From contig DATAFH010000074.1 in assembly GCA_036257565.1 (NCBI GenBank), forward strand, positions 1-64,000: a DNA stretch of 64,000 bases, written 5' to 3'. Each line of letters opens with the position of its first letter. Position 1 is the stretch's first letter. Shown piece by piece: positions 51,417-60,075 of this stretch. Under the pieces are notes generated by a model, which saw only the letters and a list, made by a program, of their open reading frames with translations, was not told the origin of the DNA and did not search any database. This DNA comes from DASSUW01 sp036257565. Lineage in GTDB: Bacteria > Actinomycetota > Thermoleophilia > Solirubrobacterales > Solirubrobacteraceae. A program made the position numbers and the translations under genes.

Positions 51417-53159
51417 GTGGCAGACCTCACGAACGCCCAGATCGCCGCCGCCTTCGAGGAGCTGGCGGACCTCTACGAGCTCGACGGGGCGGTGCAGTAC
51501 CGGGTGATCGCGTACCGCAACGCGGCCCGCACGGTGCGCGACTCCTCGGTGTCCGTCGCCCAGCTCGCACGCGAGGGCCGTGTGACCGAGTTGCCGAACA
51601 TCGGCAACACGCTCGAGGACAAGCTGCTCGCGCTCGAGCAGACGGGCGACATCCCGTCCGCCCAGAAGCTGCGCGCGAAGATCCCGGTCGGCCTCGTGTC
51701 GGTCATGCACCTGCCCGGCTTCGGGGCCCGGCGGGCCCGGCGGCTCTACGACGAGCTGGGCGTGGACTCGCTCGACGCGCTGCGCGCGGCCGCCGAGGCC
51801 GGGCGCATCCGCGGCTTGCGCGGGTTCGGCCCGAAGGCCGAGGAGAACCTCAAGCGCGCGCTCTCCGAGCAGGGGGACGACGGCCCGGCGCCCCGCATCC
51901 TGCTCTCGCGGGCGCTCCCGGTCGCCGACCAGGTGGTGGGCGCGCTGCGCGGGCACCCGGCGGCCGACCGCGTCGAGGTCGCGGGCTCGCTGCGCCGCCT
52001 GACCGACGCGGTGAAGGACATCGACATCATCGCCACCGCCTCCGACCCGGCGGCCCTGGCCGGCTCGCTCGGCGAGCTGCCGATCGTCGAGGCGGTCCAG
52101 AACACGGGCGAGGCCGGCGCGCGGGTCAGCACCCACCAGGGCATGAAGATCGACCTCAAGGTCGTCGAGCCCGACCAGTTCGGCAACGTCCTGCAGCACT
52201 TCACCGGCTCCAAGGCGCACAACGTCGCGCTGCGCGAGGCGGCCGTGCGCCGCGGCCTGCACGTCTCCGAGTACGGGATCCTCGACGACGCGACCGGCGA
52301 GACGCTGCGGTGCGCGACCGAAGAGGAGGTCTACGCGGCGCTGGGGCTCGAGTGGATCCCGCCGGAGCTGCGCGAGGGCCGCGGCGAGCTCGAGGCGGGC
52401 GCGCGCGGTGAGCTGCCGCAGCTGATCGAGCTGGGCGACCTCCGCGGCGATCTGCACTGCCACACGACGACCTCCGACGGCCGTCATACCGCCGAGGAGA
52501 TGGCGCTCGCCGCCCGCGAGCGCGGCCGCGAGTACCTAGCGATCACCGACCACTCGGCCTCGCACGGCTTCGGCGACAATGTCACGGCCGACGAGCTGTG
52601 GGCGCGCATCGAGGAGATCCGCGCCCTCAACGAGCGGCTCCAGGGCATCGAGCTGCTGATCGGCACGGAGTCCAACATCCTGCCGGACGGCTCGCCCGAC
52701 TACCCGGACGACCTCCTGGCCGAGCTGGACTGGGTGATCGCCTCGGTGCACACGTCGTTCGCGATGGGCCGCAAGGAGATGACCGACAGGATGGTGGCGG
52801 CCATCGAGCATCCCCACGTGGACGCCATCGGGCATCCGACCGGGCGCAAGATCGAAACGCGCCCGCCCTACGAGCTCGACATGGAGCGGGTGATCGAGGC
52901 GGCGGCGCGCACCGGGACGATGATCGAGATCAACTCGTCGCCCGACCGGCGCGACCTCAATGACATCCACGCGCGGGAGGCGGCCCGCGCCGGCGTCCGC
53001 ATCATCATCGACTCCGACGCGCACTCGATCCGCGAGCTCGAGCTCCCGCGGTACGGGATCGCCACGGCGCGGCGCGCCTGGCTGACCGCCGCCGACGTGG
53101 CCAACACCCGCCCCTGGGCCGAGTTCGCGCCGCTGCGCAAGCGGACCGCCCGGAGCTAG
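51417..53159 (+). CDS. polX: DNA polymerase X with C-terminal PHP domain
   Basis: 580 residues. N-terminal helix-hairpin-helix regions (LPNIGNTLEDKL, HLPGFGARRARRLYDELG, LRGFGPKAEENL) lead to a Pol X palm with VEVAGSLRRLTDAVKDIDIIA and DLKVVEPDQFGNVLQHFTGS. The PHP domain has DLHCHTTTSDGRHTAEEMA, ITDHSASHG, GTESNIL, ASVHTSF, AIGHPTGR and SDAHSI, a full metal-ligand set with 3'-exonuclease/AP activity in bacterial PolX. A base-excision repair role fits. GTG 51417 is the start; TACCCT lies upstream. Shared CTAG stop at 53156-53159. Confidence 0.95.
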   Translation: MADLTNAQIAAAFEELADLYELDGAVQYRVIAYRNAARTVRDSSVSVAQLAREGRVTELPNIGNTLEDKLLALEQTGDIPSAQKLRAKIPVGLVSVMHLPGFGARRARRLYDELGVDSLDALRAAAEAGRIRGLRGFGPKAEENLKRALSEQGDDGPAPRILLSRALPVADQVVGALRGHPAADRVEVAGSLRRLTDAVKDIDIIATASDPAALAGSLGELPIVEAVQNTGEAGARVSTHQGMKIDLKVVEPDQFGNVLQHFTGSKAHNVALREAAVRRGLHVSEYGILDDATGETLRCATEEEVYAALGLEWIPPELREGRGELEAGARGELPQLIELGDLRGDLHCHTTTSDGRHTAEEMALAARERGREYLAITDHSASHGFGDNVTADELWARIEEIRALNERLQGIELLIGTESNILPDGSPDYPDDLLAELDWVIASVHTSFAMGRKEMTDRMVAAIEHPHVDAIGHPTGRKIETRPPYELDMERVIEAAARTGTMIEINSSPDRRDLNDIHAREAARAGVRIIIDSDAHSIRELELPRYGIATARRAWLTAADVANTRPWAEFAPLRKRTARS

Positions 53160-53671
53160 ACCTCTTGCAGGAACGCGCCGCCGAAGCCCGGCGTGCGCAC
53201 GAGCCGGATCGGTTGGGTCGGCGACGTGGCGTCGACGTAGAAGCGTGCCGCGTCGCGCTCCTCGATCGCCTGCACGGCGGCGTCCTGGCGGCGCCACGCG
53301 AGCGCCCAGATGAGCGCGCCGCCCGCCGCGACCGCGGCGACCGGCGGGCGGATGATGCCCAGGGCGGAGAACACGAGCGTGTAGAGCAGCAGGGGCCACA
53401 GGCGGTTGACGAGCGTGCGCCCCGGCCGCAGCTCGGGCAGCGTCGTCTGGGTGCGCGCCGACGCGAGCAGCCGCGCGATCGCGGGCGACGTGCTCGACCG
53501 GCGCCCCAGCCACGCCCCGATCACGATCGAGCCGCCCCACCACACGGCGCAGAACACCAGCAGCGTCCGGTCGGGCTCGCGCGAGAGGCCGATCACCGTG
53601 ATCGCGGCGAGCAGCGTCGCCGAGCCTGCACTCAGGAGCACGGTCGCCTTGAGGAAGTCGCCGAAGCGCAC
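53156..53671 (-). CDS. Four-helix membrane protein of unknown function
   Basis: 171 residues with hydrophobic helices at about 10-28, 36-56, 90-106 and 108-125; the N terminus and ~40-residue C terminus are soluble. No family recognised. It starts 3 bases after the otsB stop on the same strand and is probably co-transcribed. The GTG start is at 53671. No functional residues stand out. Confidence 0.8.
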   Translation of the reverse strand: MRFGDFLKATVLLSAGSATLLAAITVIGLSREPDRTLLVFCAVWWGGSIVIGAWLGRRSSTSPAIARLLASARTQTTLPELRPGRTLVNRLWPLLLYTLVFSALGIIRPPVAAVAAGGALIWALAWRRQDAAVQAIEERDAARFYVDATSPTQPIRLVRTPGFGGAFLQEV

Positions 53672-53674
53672 CGG

Positions 53675-54475
53675 TCAGTCGAGCAGCGCCTGCAGCAGCT
53701 CGCGCACGCCGTCCGTGCCGTCGACCATCACGTCGGCCTCCTTGGCGAGCTCCGTCGGGCCTTCGTCCGAGCGCACGCCGACGCGCACGGCCGCGCCCAG
53801 CCGGCCGGCCTCCACCAGCTCGGTCAGCCCGCGGAACGCGTCGAGGTCGGTGGTGTCGTCCCCGACGTAGAGCGCGGCGGCCAGGTTCTTGTCGCGCAGG
53901 AGGGAGACGACGCCCGCGCCCTTGTCGATCCGCACCGGCGGGCGGATCTCGAGCACCTTGCGACCCCAGTGGACCGTGAAACCGGCCTGCTCGGCGCGCG
54001 CGGCGACATCCTCGACCGCCGCCTGCGCCTCCTCCTCGTCGGGCACGCCGCGCCAGTGCAGCGCCGCGATCGCCTCCTTGTCCTCGAGCCGCACGCGCAG
54101 GCGGCGTAGCCGCTCGTCGAACGCATCCTCGGTGAAGTTCTGGACGCGGCGGGTCCAGGCCTGGAGCTCGCGGTCGAGCTGCGGGGCGGTCGAGCCCGGC
54201 ATCAGCACCTCGGAGCCGTGCGAGCCGAGGTAGGCGATCGAGCCGAGCGACACGATTCGCCGCGCGTCGGGCGCCCGCCGGCCCGAGACGCAGGCGACCA
54301 CGCCGTAGCGGCGTGCGACCTCGATCAGCGGCCGCCGCGTGGTCTCGGGCATGTGCGCGTCGTCGGGGTGCTGGACGATCGGAGCCAGGACCCCGTCGAC
54401 GTCCAGCAGGACGCCGGACCGCTGAGGCTCGGCCTTGAGCGGGCGGAGGAGCTCCTCGAGGGTTCCCGTGGCCAC
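53675..54475 (-). CDS. otsB: Trehalose-6-phosphate phosphatase
   Basis: 266-residue HAD hydrolase. Asp25 and Asp27 lie in LLDVDGVLAPI, the second motif is VSGRR, and the third YVGDDTTDLDAFRGL, the OtsB pattern. It dephosphorylates trehalose-6-phosphate to trehalose. The synthase otsA is not in the window. The start GTG 54475 is supported by CATACT seven bases upstream. Confidence 0.93.
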   Translation of the reverse strand: MATGTLEELLRPLKAEPQRSGVLLDVDGVLAPIVQHPDDAHMPETTRRPLIEVARRYGVVACVSGRRAPDARRIVSLGSIAYLGSHGSEVLMPGSTAPQLDRELQAWTRRVQNFTEDAFDERLRRLRVRLEDKEAIAALHWRGVPDEEEAQAAVEDVAARAEQAGFTVHWGRKVLEIRPPVRIDKGAGVVSLLRDKNLAAALYVGDDTTDLDAFRGLTELVEAGRLGAAVRVGVRSDEGPTELAKEADVMVDGTDGVRELLQALLD

Positions 54476-54481
54476 CCCGAT

Positions 54482-54488
54482 TAGTATG
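54482..54488. promoter_or_regulatory. Divergent -10 elements for otsB and cupin gene
   Basis: TAGTAT (54482-54487, plus) is eight bases before ATG 54496. CATACT (54488-54483, minus) is seven bases before GTG 54475. The two hexamers overlap almost completely, predicting leaderless or nearly leaderless transcripts on both sides. Confidence 0.6.
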
Positions 54489-54495
54489 GCGGCCG

Positions 54496-54870
54496 ATGGC
54501 CGACCCTGTGAGAGGCGACGGCTGGACGATCGCCATGCTCGACGACCTGGGCGAGGGGCCCGGCTTCCGAAAGGTGCGCGTTCCGCTCGGCGTGACCGAG
54601 TTCGGTGTCAACGCCGTCGTGCTCCCGCCGGGCTTCACGAGCCGCCGCCACTTCCACGAGCGCCAGCAGGAGCTCTACCTGGTGCTGCAGGGCGAGATCG
54701 AGTTCGAGCTCGGCGACGAACGTCACACGCTCGGACCGGGCGGCCTGGCGCGCGTCGACCCGCCGACCGTGCGCTCGCTGCGCAACACGTCGGACACCGA
54801 CGAGGCGATGTACTTCTGCGTGGGCGGCCAGGGCGGCTACGTCGGTCGCGACGGTCGGCCGCCGCCCTAG
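54496..54870 (+). CDS. Small cupin protein
   Basis: 124 residues, single cupin barrel: FTSRRHFHERQQELYLVLQGEIEFELG (His, His, Gln/Glu positions) and PPTVRSLRNTSD. The second His of motif 2 is replaced (VRSLRN), so the metal site may be incomplete. Function not known. Its TAG stop shares CTAG 54867-54870 with mscL. Confidence 0.85.
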   Translation: MADPVRGDGWTIAMLDDLGEGPGFRKVRVPLGVTEFGVNAVVLPPGFTSRRHFHERQQELYLVLQGEIEFELGDERHTLGPGGLARVDPPTVRSLRNTSDTDEAMYFCVGGQGGYVGRDGRPPP

Positions 54871-55250
54871 GGGCGTGCCTTCAGCAGGTCGCGGATCTCG
54901 CCGAGCAGCACGACGTTCTCGGGCACGGCCTCGGGCTCGGGCTCCTCGCCCGCCTTACGGCGCGCCATCAGCGCGTTGACGGGCTTGACGACGAGGAAGA
55001 AGACCGAGGCGCCGATGATCAGGAACGAGACGATCGCGTTGATGAACTCGCCGTAGCGGAACCGCGACTCGTTGACCGTGACGGTCAGCCCCGCGAAGTC
55101 CGGCTTGCCGCCGACGGCGGCGATCAGCGGCGTGAGCAGGTCCTCGACAAACGACGTGACGACGGCGCCGAAGGCCGCGCCGAGGATCACCGCCACCGCC
55201 AGGTCGATGACGTTGCCACGCAGCAGGAACTCGCGGAACTCCTTGATCAT
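54867..55250 (-). CDS. mscL: Large-conductance mechanosensitive channel
   Basis: 127-residue MscL. MIKEFREFLLRGNVIDLAVAVILGAAFGAVV is the N-terminal amphipathic helix and pore-lining TM1, then a periplasmic loop and TM2 (FLIIGASVFFLVV), ending in the charged bundle. It opens as an emergency osmotic valve. ATG 55250 is fixed by GGGAGG five bases upstream. Confidence 0.96.
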   Translation of the reverse strand: MIKEFREFLLRGNVIDLAVAVILGAAFGAVVTSFVEDLLTPLIAAVGGKPDFAGLTVTVNESRFRYGEFINAIVSFLIIGASVFFLVVKPVNALMARRKAGEEPEPEAVPENVVLLGEIRDLLKARP

Positions 55251-55284
55251 CCGGGCCTCCCTCGAATCGGTGGTGTGGCGGCGG

Positions 55285-56178
55285 CTAGTAACCGGCGGCC
55301 AGGTCGATCTGCGCGAGCAGCGGCTGACCGGCCCCAAAGCGGCGCACATTCTGGCCGACGTGGTCGGCGAGGTAGTGACGGAGGGTCGCGCTGGGGTTCG
55401 CCACGTGGGGCGTGATCAGGGCCCGCGGCTCGGACCACAGCGGGTGGCCGGCCGGCAGCGGTTCGGGGTCCGTGACGTCGAGCGCGGCGCCGCCGATCGC
55501 GCCGCGCGCCAGCGCCGCGACGACCGCGTCGGTGTCGACCAATGAGCCGCGGGCGACGTTGACGAGCCACGCGTCGTCGCGCATCACCTCGAGCTCGGCG
55601 GCTCCGACCAGGTGCTGCGTCCGGTCGGTGGCGGGTGCGGCGATGACGACGAAGCGGGCTTGCGGCCACACCTCGTCCAGGCGGTCGGCGGGCAGCGTCT
55701 CGGCGGCGCCGGGGACCGGCCGGCCGCGGCGCGTCACCGCCAGCACCTCGGTCTCGTGCGGCTCCAGCAGGGCGATCAGCGCGCGGCCGATGCCGCCGGC
55801 GCCGACGATCGCCACCGTCGCACGGTGCAGCCCGATGACCGCCGGCTCGGTCCAGTGGTCGGCGCGGGCGCACTCGTGGAGCTTGCGGGTGCCGGCGAGC
55901 ATGAGGGCGAGGGTGTGCTCGGCCACGGGGTGCGCGAACGCCCCGGCGGCCGACGTCCACACGCGGGCGGAGTCGATGCGCCCGAGCCAGCGCTCGACGC
56001 CGGCGGACGGGAGCTGCACCCACTGGATTCCGTCGGGGACGCGATCGGGGAAGCGCGTCCAGTCGAGCCACACGAGCGCGTCGGCCTCGTCGAGCGGCGC
56101 CACGCGGCCGCCCGCGGCCTCGACCGCTCCCTCGACCTCCGGATCGCGCTCGGGCGCGACGTGCACGGCCGGTGTCAT
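55285..56178 (-). CDS. D-2-hydroxyacid dehydrogenase family protein
   Basis: 297 residues, NAD(P)-dependent. Rossmann motif VAIVGAGGIGRAL, catalytic Arg in VNVARGSLVDT, Glu in DVTDPEPLP and His in ITPHVAN are all in place. It reduces 2-oxoacids or acts in the reverse direction; the substrate is unknown. ATG 56178 has TACCTT six bases upstream. Slightly short for the family (~310-330). Confidence 0.9.
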   Translation of the reverse strand: MTPAVHVAPERDPEVEGAVEAAGGRVAPLDEADALVWLDWTRFPDRVPDGIQWVQLPSAGVERWLGRIDSARVWTSAAGAFAHPVAEHTLALMLAGTRKLHECARADHWTEPAVIGLHRATVAIVGAGGIGRALIALLEPHETEVLAVTRRGRPVPGAAETLPADRLDEVWPQARFVVIAAPATDRTQHLVGAAELEVMRDDAWLVNVARGSLVDTDAVVAALARGAIGGAALDVTDPEPLPAGHPLWSEPRALITPHVANPSATLRHYLADHVGQNVRRFGAGQPLLAQIDLAAGY

Positions 56179-56236
56179 GGCGCGAAGGTACACACCGGCC
56201 GGACTAAGCGGGCGCCCGCGCGGGCAACCCGTTGAC

Positions 56237-57205
56237 ATGGCCTCCCAGCGCAACGCGCCGGACTCGCCGACCGACCTCTCGAAGCGCTCCTGGTTCTGGA
56301 CGCTCAAGCGCACGGTCTCCGAGTTCCGCGACGACAACCTGACGGACTGGGCCGCGGCCTTGACCTACTACGCGGTCCTCTCGATCTTCCCCGCCCTGAT
56401 CGCGATGATGTCGATCCTCGGCCTGGCCGTGGACCAGGCGACGATCACGCGCGTGATCTCCGACACCGTGTCCCAGCTCGGCCCGCAGTCGGCGGTCGAC
56501 ACGTTCGTCACGCCGCTCGAGCAGGTGTCCCAGAACCAGTCGACGGCGTTTTTCGGCCTGATCGTCGGCGTCGCGATCGCGATCTGGACGGCGTCGAACT
56601 ACGTCGGCGCGTTCATGCGCGCGTCGAACGCCGTGTACGAGCGCGAGGAGGGGCGGCCGTTCTGGAAGCTCAAGCCGCTCCAGCTGGTCGTGACGCTGGT
56701 CCTCGTGCTGCTGGCGGCGCTCGTCGTCGTCGCGCTGATCGTCTCCGGCCCGGTCGCCGAGGCCGTGGGGAGCGCGGTGGGCCTGGGCGACACCGCGGTC
56801 ACCGTCTGGCAGATCGCCAAGTGGCCGGTCATGCTGGTCGTCGTCATGTTCATGCTCGCGGTGCTCTACTGGTCGGCCCCCAACGCCAAGCCCGCCGGCT
56901 TCCGCTGGGTGTCGCCCGGCAGCATCGTCGCAGTCATCGGGTGGGTCATCGCGTCGATCGGCTTCGCGTTCTACGCGGCGAACTTCGCGTCCTACAACAA
57001 GACCTACGGCGCGCTGGGCGGCGTGATCGTGTTCCTGGTCTGGCTGTGGATCACGAACATCGCGATCCTGCTGGGCGCCGAGCTGAACGCGGAGACCGAG
57101 CGCAGCCGGGAGATCGAGGCCGGCGTGCCAGGGGCGGAGGAGGATCTCAAGGCGCCCTACCGGCAGGAGCCGAAGGGGGAGCGCGAGCCGGCCGGCCGCG
57201 GGTGA
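56237..57205 (+). CDS. YihY/BrkB family membrane protein
   Basis: 322 residues with about six helices and the family signature DDNLTDWAAALTYYAVLSIFPALI and the C-terminal TYGALGGVIVFLVWLWITNIAILLGAELNAE. Once annotated as RNase BN, but it is a membrane protein of uncertain role, possibly transport. It has no visible operon partner; the metallopeptidase gene follows 41 bases on. Confidence 0.9.
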   Translation: MASQRNAPDSPTDLSKRSWFWTLKRTVSEFRDDNLTDWAAALTYYAVLSIFPALIAMMSILGLAVDQATITRVISDTVSQLGPQSAVDTFVTPLEQVSQNQSTAFFGLIVGVAIAIWTASNYVGAFMRASNAVYEREEGRPFWKLKPLQLVVTLVLVLLAALVVVALIVSGPVAEAVGSAVGLGDTAVTVWQIAKWPVMLVVVMFMLAVLYWSAPNAKPAGFRWVSPGSIVAVIGWVIASIGFAFYAANFASYNKTYGALGGVIVFLVWLWITNIAILLGAELNAETERSREIEAGVPGAEEDLKAPYRQEPKGEREPAGRG

Positions 57206-57246
57206 CGCTCAAGCTCGGGCGGGTGCCCCGCCGATGAAGACGGGGC

Positions 57247-57855
57247 ATGACGCGCACCGCGCTCATCCTGCTCGCGGTCTGCGCGCTCGCCGCCTTCGGC
57301 TTCCACCGCCGCCAGGCCGACGCTGCCGTCGACGGCGTCTCCGCCGAGCAGCGCGCGGCGACGCTGCGGTTCGCGCCGACCGTCGCGGCGCAGGACCGCG
57401 CCTGGATTCTCGCCGCCGTGGCCGGCGCGCGGCCGGAGGCTCGGCGGCTGATCGACGAGGTCGACGGGCTGATCGAGGTGCGCACCGACCTGTCGTCGGC
57501 GGACGCGATCGGGATGGCTCAGATGAAGGGCGGGGAGGCGACGGTCAGCCTCGACGCGCGGCTGCTGAACGGGGAGCGCGCGGTCGACCGCAGCGTCTCG
57601 GTGCTGCACGAGATCGGCCATATCGTGGACTTCGTGCTCGTCGACGACGAGCTGCGGGGGCGCATGGACGCGCCGATTCCGCGCCTCGGCACCCCGGCCG
57701 TCGAGGAGCGGTTCGCCGAGACGTTCGCCAAGTGGGCGCTCGGCGGGCGCGTGTCGATCGCCGGCGACGGCTACGGGATTCCCAACCCGCCGTCGATCGA
57801 GGACTGGGGCGCGCCGCTCGCGCGCCTGGCCATCGAGCTCGACCTCGCTCGCTAG
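57247..57855 (+). CDS. Secreted zinc metallopeptidase-like protein
   Basis: 202 residues. A signal peptide (residues 1-27) precedes a domain with VSVLHEIGHIVDF: His121, Glu122 and His125 form the zinc/catalytic HExxH; Glu158 in EERFAETFAKW, 33 residues on, is a plausible third ligand. The pattern fits gluzincins close to anthrax lethal-factor/Pro-Pro endopeptidase types. Substrate unknown. Its TAG shares CTAG 57852-57855 with the next gene. Confidence 0.8.
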   Translation: MTRTALILLAVCALAAFGFHRRQADAAVDGVSAEQRAATLRFAPTVAAQDRAWILAAVAGARPEARRLIDEVDGLIEVRTDLSSADAIGMAQMKGGEATVSLDARLLNGERAVDRSVSVLHEIGHIVDFVLVDDELRGRMDAPIPRLGTPAVEERFAETFAKWALGGRVSIAGDGYGIPNPPSIEDWGAPLARLAIELDLAR

Positions 57856-58379
57856 CGCGGCTTCTCGTGCGGCCGCAGCAGCGTGCGGACGCCGGCGATC
57901 GGGCCGAGGACGGCGAGCAGCCACAGCCATGAGGTGCCCCACGGATCGAGCACGTCCTCGCCGGCCAGCAGCACGATGACCAGGGAGAGCAGAGGGTAGG
58001 CGAGCAGCGGCAGCGCCCACTTGGAGATGCCGGCCCGGCGGGCACCGAGGATCACGCCGATCCAGCCGGCGAGCGCGACCCAGAGGCCGCCGTTCGCCTG
58101 CACGATCGCCCGCTCGAGCAGCAGGGCCCCCCAGGCGACGGCCAGCGCGAGCCAGACCCACGTCGCGAGGTCGCCGCGCCAGGCGAGGATGGCCACGGCG
58201 GCGATCGTCGCCACGACAAGGATCGCGAACGCGGTGCCGGCCAGCGTGCTGGCCATCAGCCAGGCGAGCCCCGCGGCAACCGTCCCGATCACGCCGCCAC
58301 GGAGAGCGGCGGCGACCGTGCGCGCGGCGCGCTCGCGGCGTGTCAGGCCGAGATCGGGAGTGGTGCGCAGCGCGGTCAT
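57852..58379 (-). CDS. Multi-pass membrane protein of unknown function
   Basis: 175 residues, five hydrophobic helices, no recognised family. The N terminus is Arg-rich and cytoplasmic by the positive-inside rule. ATG 58379 has GGGAG four bases upstream and TAGCTT at 58397-58392. It lies beyond the dynamin-like genes on the same strand, 58 bases after, so it could be part of that transcript. Confidence 0.8.
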   Translation of the reverse strand: MTALRTTPDLGLTRRERAARTVAAALRGGVIGTVAAGLAWLMASTLAGTAFAILVVATIAAVAILAWRGDLATWVWLALAVAWGALLLERAIVQANGGLWVALAGWIGVILGARRAGISKWALPLLAYPLLSLVIVLLAGEDVLDPWGTSWLWLLAVLGPIAGVRTLLRPHEKPR

Positions 58380-58437
58380 CGTTCTCCCTCAAAGCTACCG
58401 GGTCGGCGTACCGTCCTAGACGGGAAGCGCAGCGCGC

Positions 58438-60075
58438 CTACCCGGCCTGCACGGCGCGCTCACGCGGGCGGGCGGAGCGTCGCAGGCGGCCGGTGAGACC
58501 GCCGCGCTCGCGCGGCTGGGCGGCGTCGAGGGCGTTCAGCAGTTCGTCGCGGGCGCCGAGCTCAGCGGTCAGCGGGGCGATGACCAGCTCGTCGGCGACC
58601 GCGCCGACCCGCTCCCGCAGGGCCCGTTCGGCGCGGCGGGCTCGCCGGCGGGCGCCGACCCCGTTCAGACGGCCGGCGACGAAGGCGACGAGCAGGGCGC
58701 CGCCGAGTCCGACGAGGAGCAGCAGGGTGGGTACCGGGAAGCCGTTGTACTCGGGCGTCGGGACGACGTCGCCGAGCTGCACGAACCCGAGCACGGCGAG
58801 CGCCAGCAGCCACAGTGCTCCGGCCGCGGCGACAACGGCCAGCAGGCGCTGGAGCCAGCGCGCGGCCGTCCACCAGCGAGGTCGCGTCAAGCCGAGCTCG
58901 GCGCCGGCGATCGCCCGGTCGAGGCGGTCGGCCAGCTCCTCCTCGCGCGCGGTGGCGGCCCGGCGCGCGAGCCCGAGCCACTCCGCCGGCAGGTCGCTCG
59001 CCACCTCGCCGGCCAGGCGGCGGACCGCCGAGTCGACGTGCGCGCGCTGCACGGGCGTCGCGCGCGGTAGCGACGTGCGGACGTCCTCCTGCGGGGCGTC
59101 GCCGAGGCCGAGCCGCCGCAGCGGGTCGGGCCGCAGCCGTCGCACCCAGGCCACCCACGGGACGCCGGTGGCGAGGGCGCCACGCCGGCGATGCGCGCGG
59201 CCCACGGCAGCCACCACGGCCGGGACGCCGGCCGCCTCGGCCAGCGACGCGGCGAGCTGCTCGCGCTGCCGGCGGTCGACCTCGCCGCCGTGCCCGTCGC
59301 CCGCCGCGGCGCGCAGGCGAGTCGCGCTGTCGTCCACGTCGGCGGCGAGCCGCGCGACGGCCGCCTCGCGGCGCTCGACGCGCTCCTCGATCGCCTGCCG
59401 CAGCTCCGGCATGCCCTCGCCCGTGCGGGCCGAGAGCGGGAGGACCGGGACTTCGCCGAGGCCATCCGCCGCCAGCACGCTTCGTAGATCGCCGGCGGCC
59501 GCGCCGATCCCGTCGCCGAGACGGTCCGCCTGGTTGAGCACCACGAGCATTGATCCGGCGTGGCTGCGCAGCGGGTGCAGGTAGCGCTCGTGCAGCGCCG
59601 CATCCGCGTACTTCTGCGGGTCCACCACCCACACGAGGAGATCCACGAGCGGCACGAGTCGCTCGACCTCCAGGCGGTGCGAGGTCTCGACCGAGTCGAA
59701 GTCCGGCAGGTCGAGCAGCACGAGCCCCTCGGGGTCGCCGGCGACGGCGTGGCGGCCGTGGATCTCGAGCCAGTCGAGCAGTTCGGGCGCGAAGCCCCAC
59801 ACGGCCGCGGTCGTCGCCGACGTCGTGGGCCGCCGCACCCCGACCGCGACGAGATCCCGCCCGGCGAGCGCGTTGAACAGCGTCGACTTCCCCGCGCCGG
59901 TCGGGCCTGCGAGCGCGACGACGGTCGCCTCCAGGCCGTGCCCGAGCCGCTCACCGGCGCGTCGCACCACCCCCTCCGCCTCATCCACGAGGGCCGTGTC
60001 CAGCCGTCCGTCGGCCAGTCGCGCTGCCTCGCCGAGCGCCGAGAGGCGAGCGTCGAGGCCGCCCGCGAGGCTCAT
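58438..60075 (-). CDS. Dynamin-like GTPase, second gene of the pair
   Basis: 545 residues. GTPase motifs: G1 LAGPTGAGKSTLFNAL, G2 RRPTTSATTAAVWG, G3 LLDLPDFDSVE, G4 VLNQADRLGDG. Later residues include two hydrophobic helices (~395-420 and ~440-465), so it is membrane-anchored, then a charged helical end. The pair resembles actinobacterial dynamin-like proteins that aid septum formation. It overlaps the first gene by four bases (ATGA). Confidence 0.85.
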   Translation of the reverse strand: MSLAGGLDARLSALGEAARLADGRLDTALVDEAEGVVRRAGERLGHGLEATVVALAGPTGAGKSTLFNALAGRDLVAVGVRRPTTSATTAAVWGFAPELLDWLEIHGRHAVAGDPEGLVLLDLPDFDSVETSHRLEVERLVPLVDLLVWVVDPQKYADAALHERYLHPLRSHAGSMLVVLNQADRLGDGIGAAAGDLRSVLAADGLGEVPVLPLSARTGEGMPELRQAIEERVERREAAVARLAADVDDSATRLRAAAGDGHGGEVDRRQREQLAASLAEAAGVPAVVAAVGRAHRRRGALATGVPWVAWVRRLRPDPLRRLGLGDAPQEDVRTSLPRATPVQRAHVDSAVRRLAGEVASDLPAEWLGLARRAATAREEELADRLDRAIAGAELGLTRPRWWTAARWLQRLLAVVAAAGALWLLALAVLGFVQLGDVVPTPEYNGFPVPTLLLLVGLGGALLVAFVAGRLNGVGARRRARRAERALRERVGAVADELVIAPLTAELGARDELLNALDAAQPRERGGLTGRLRRSARPRERAVQAG

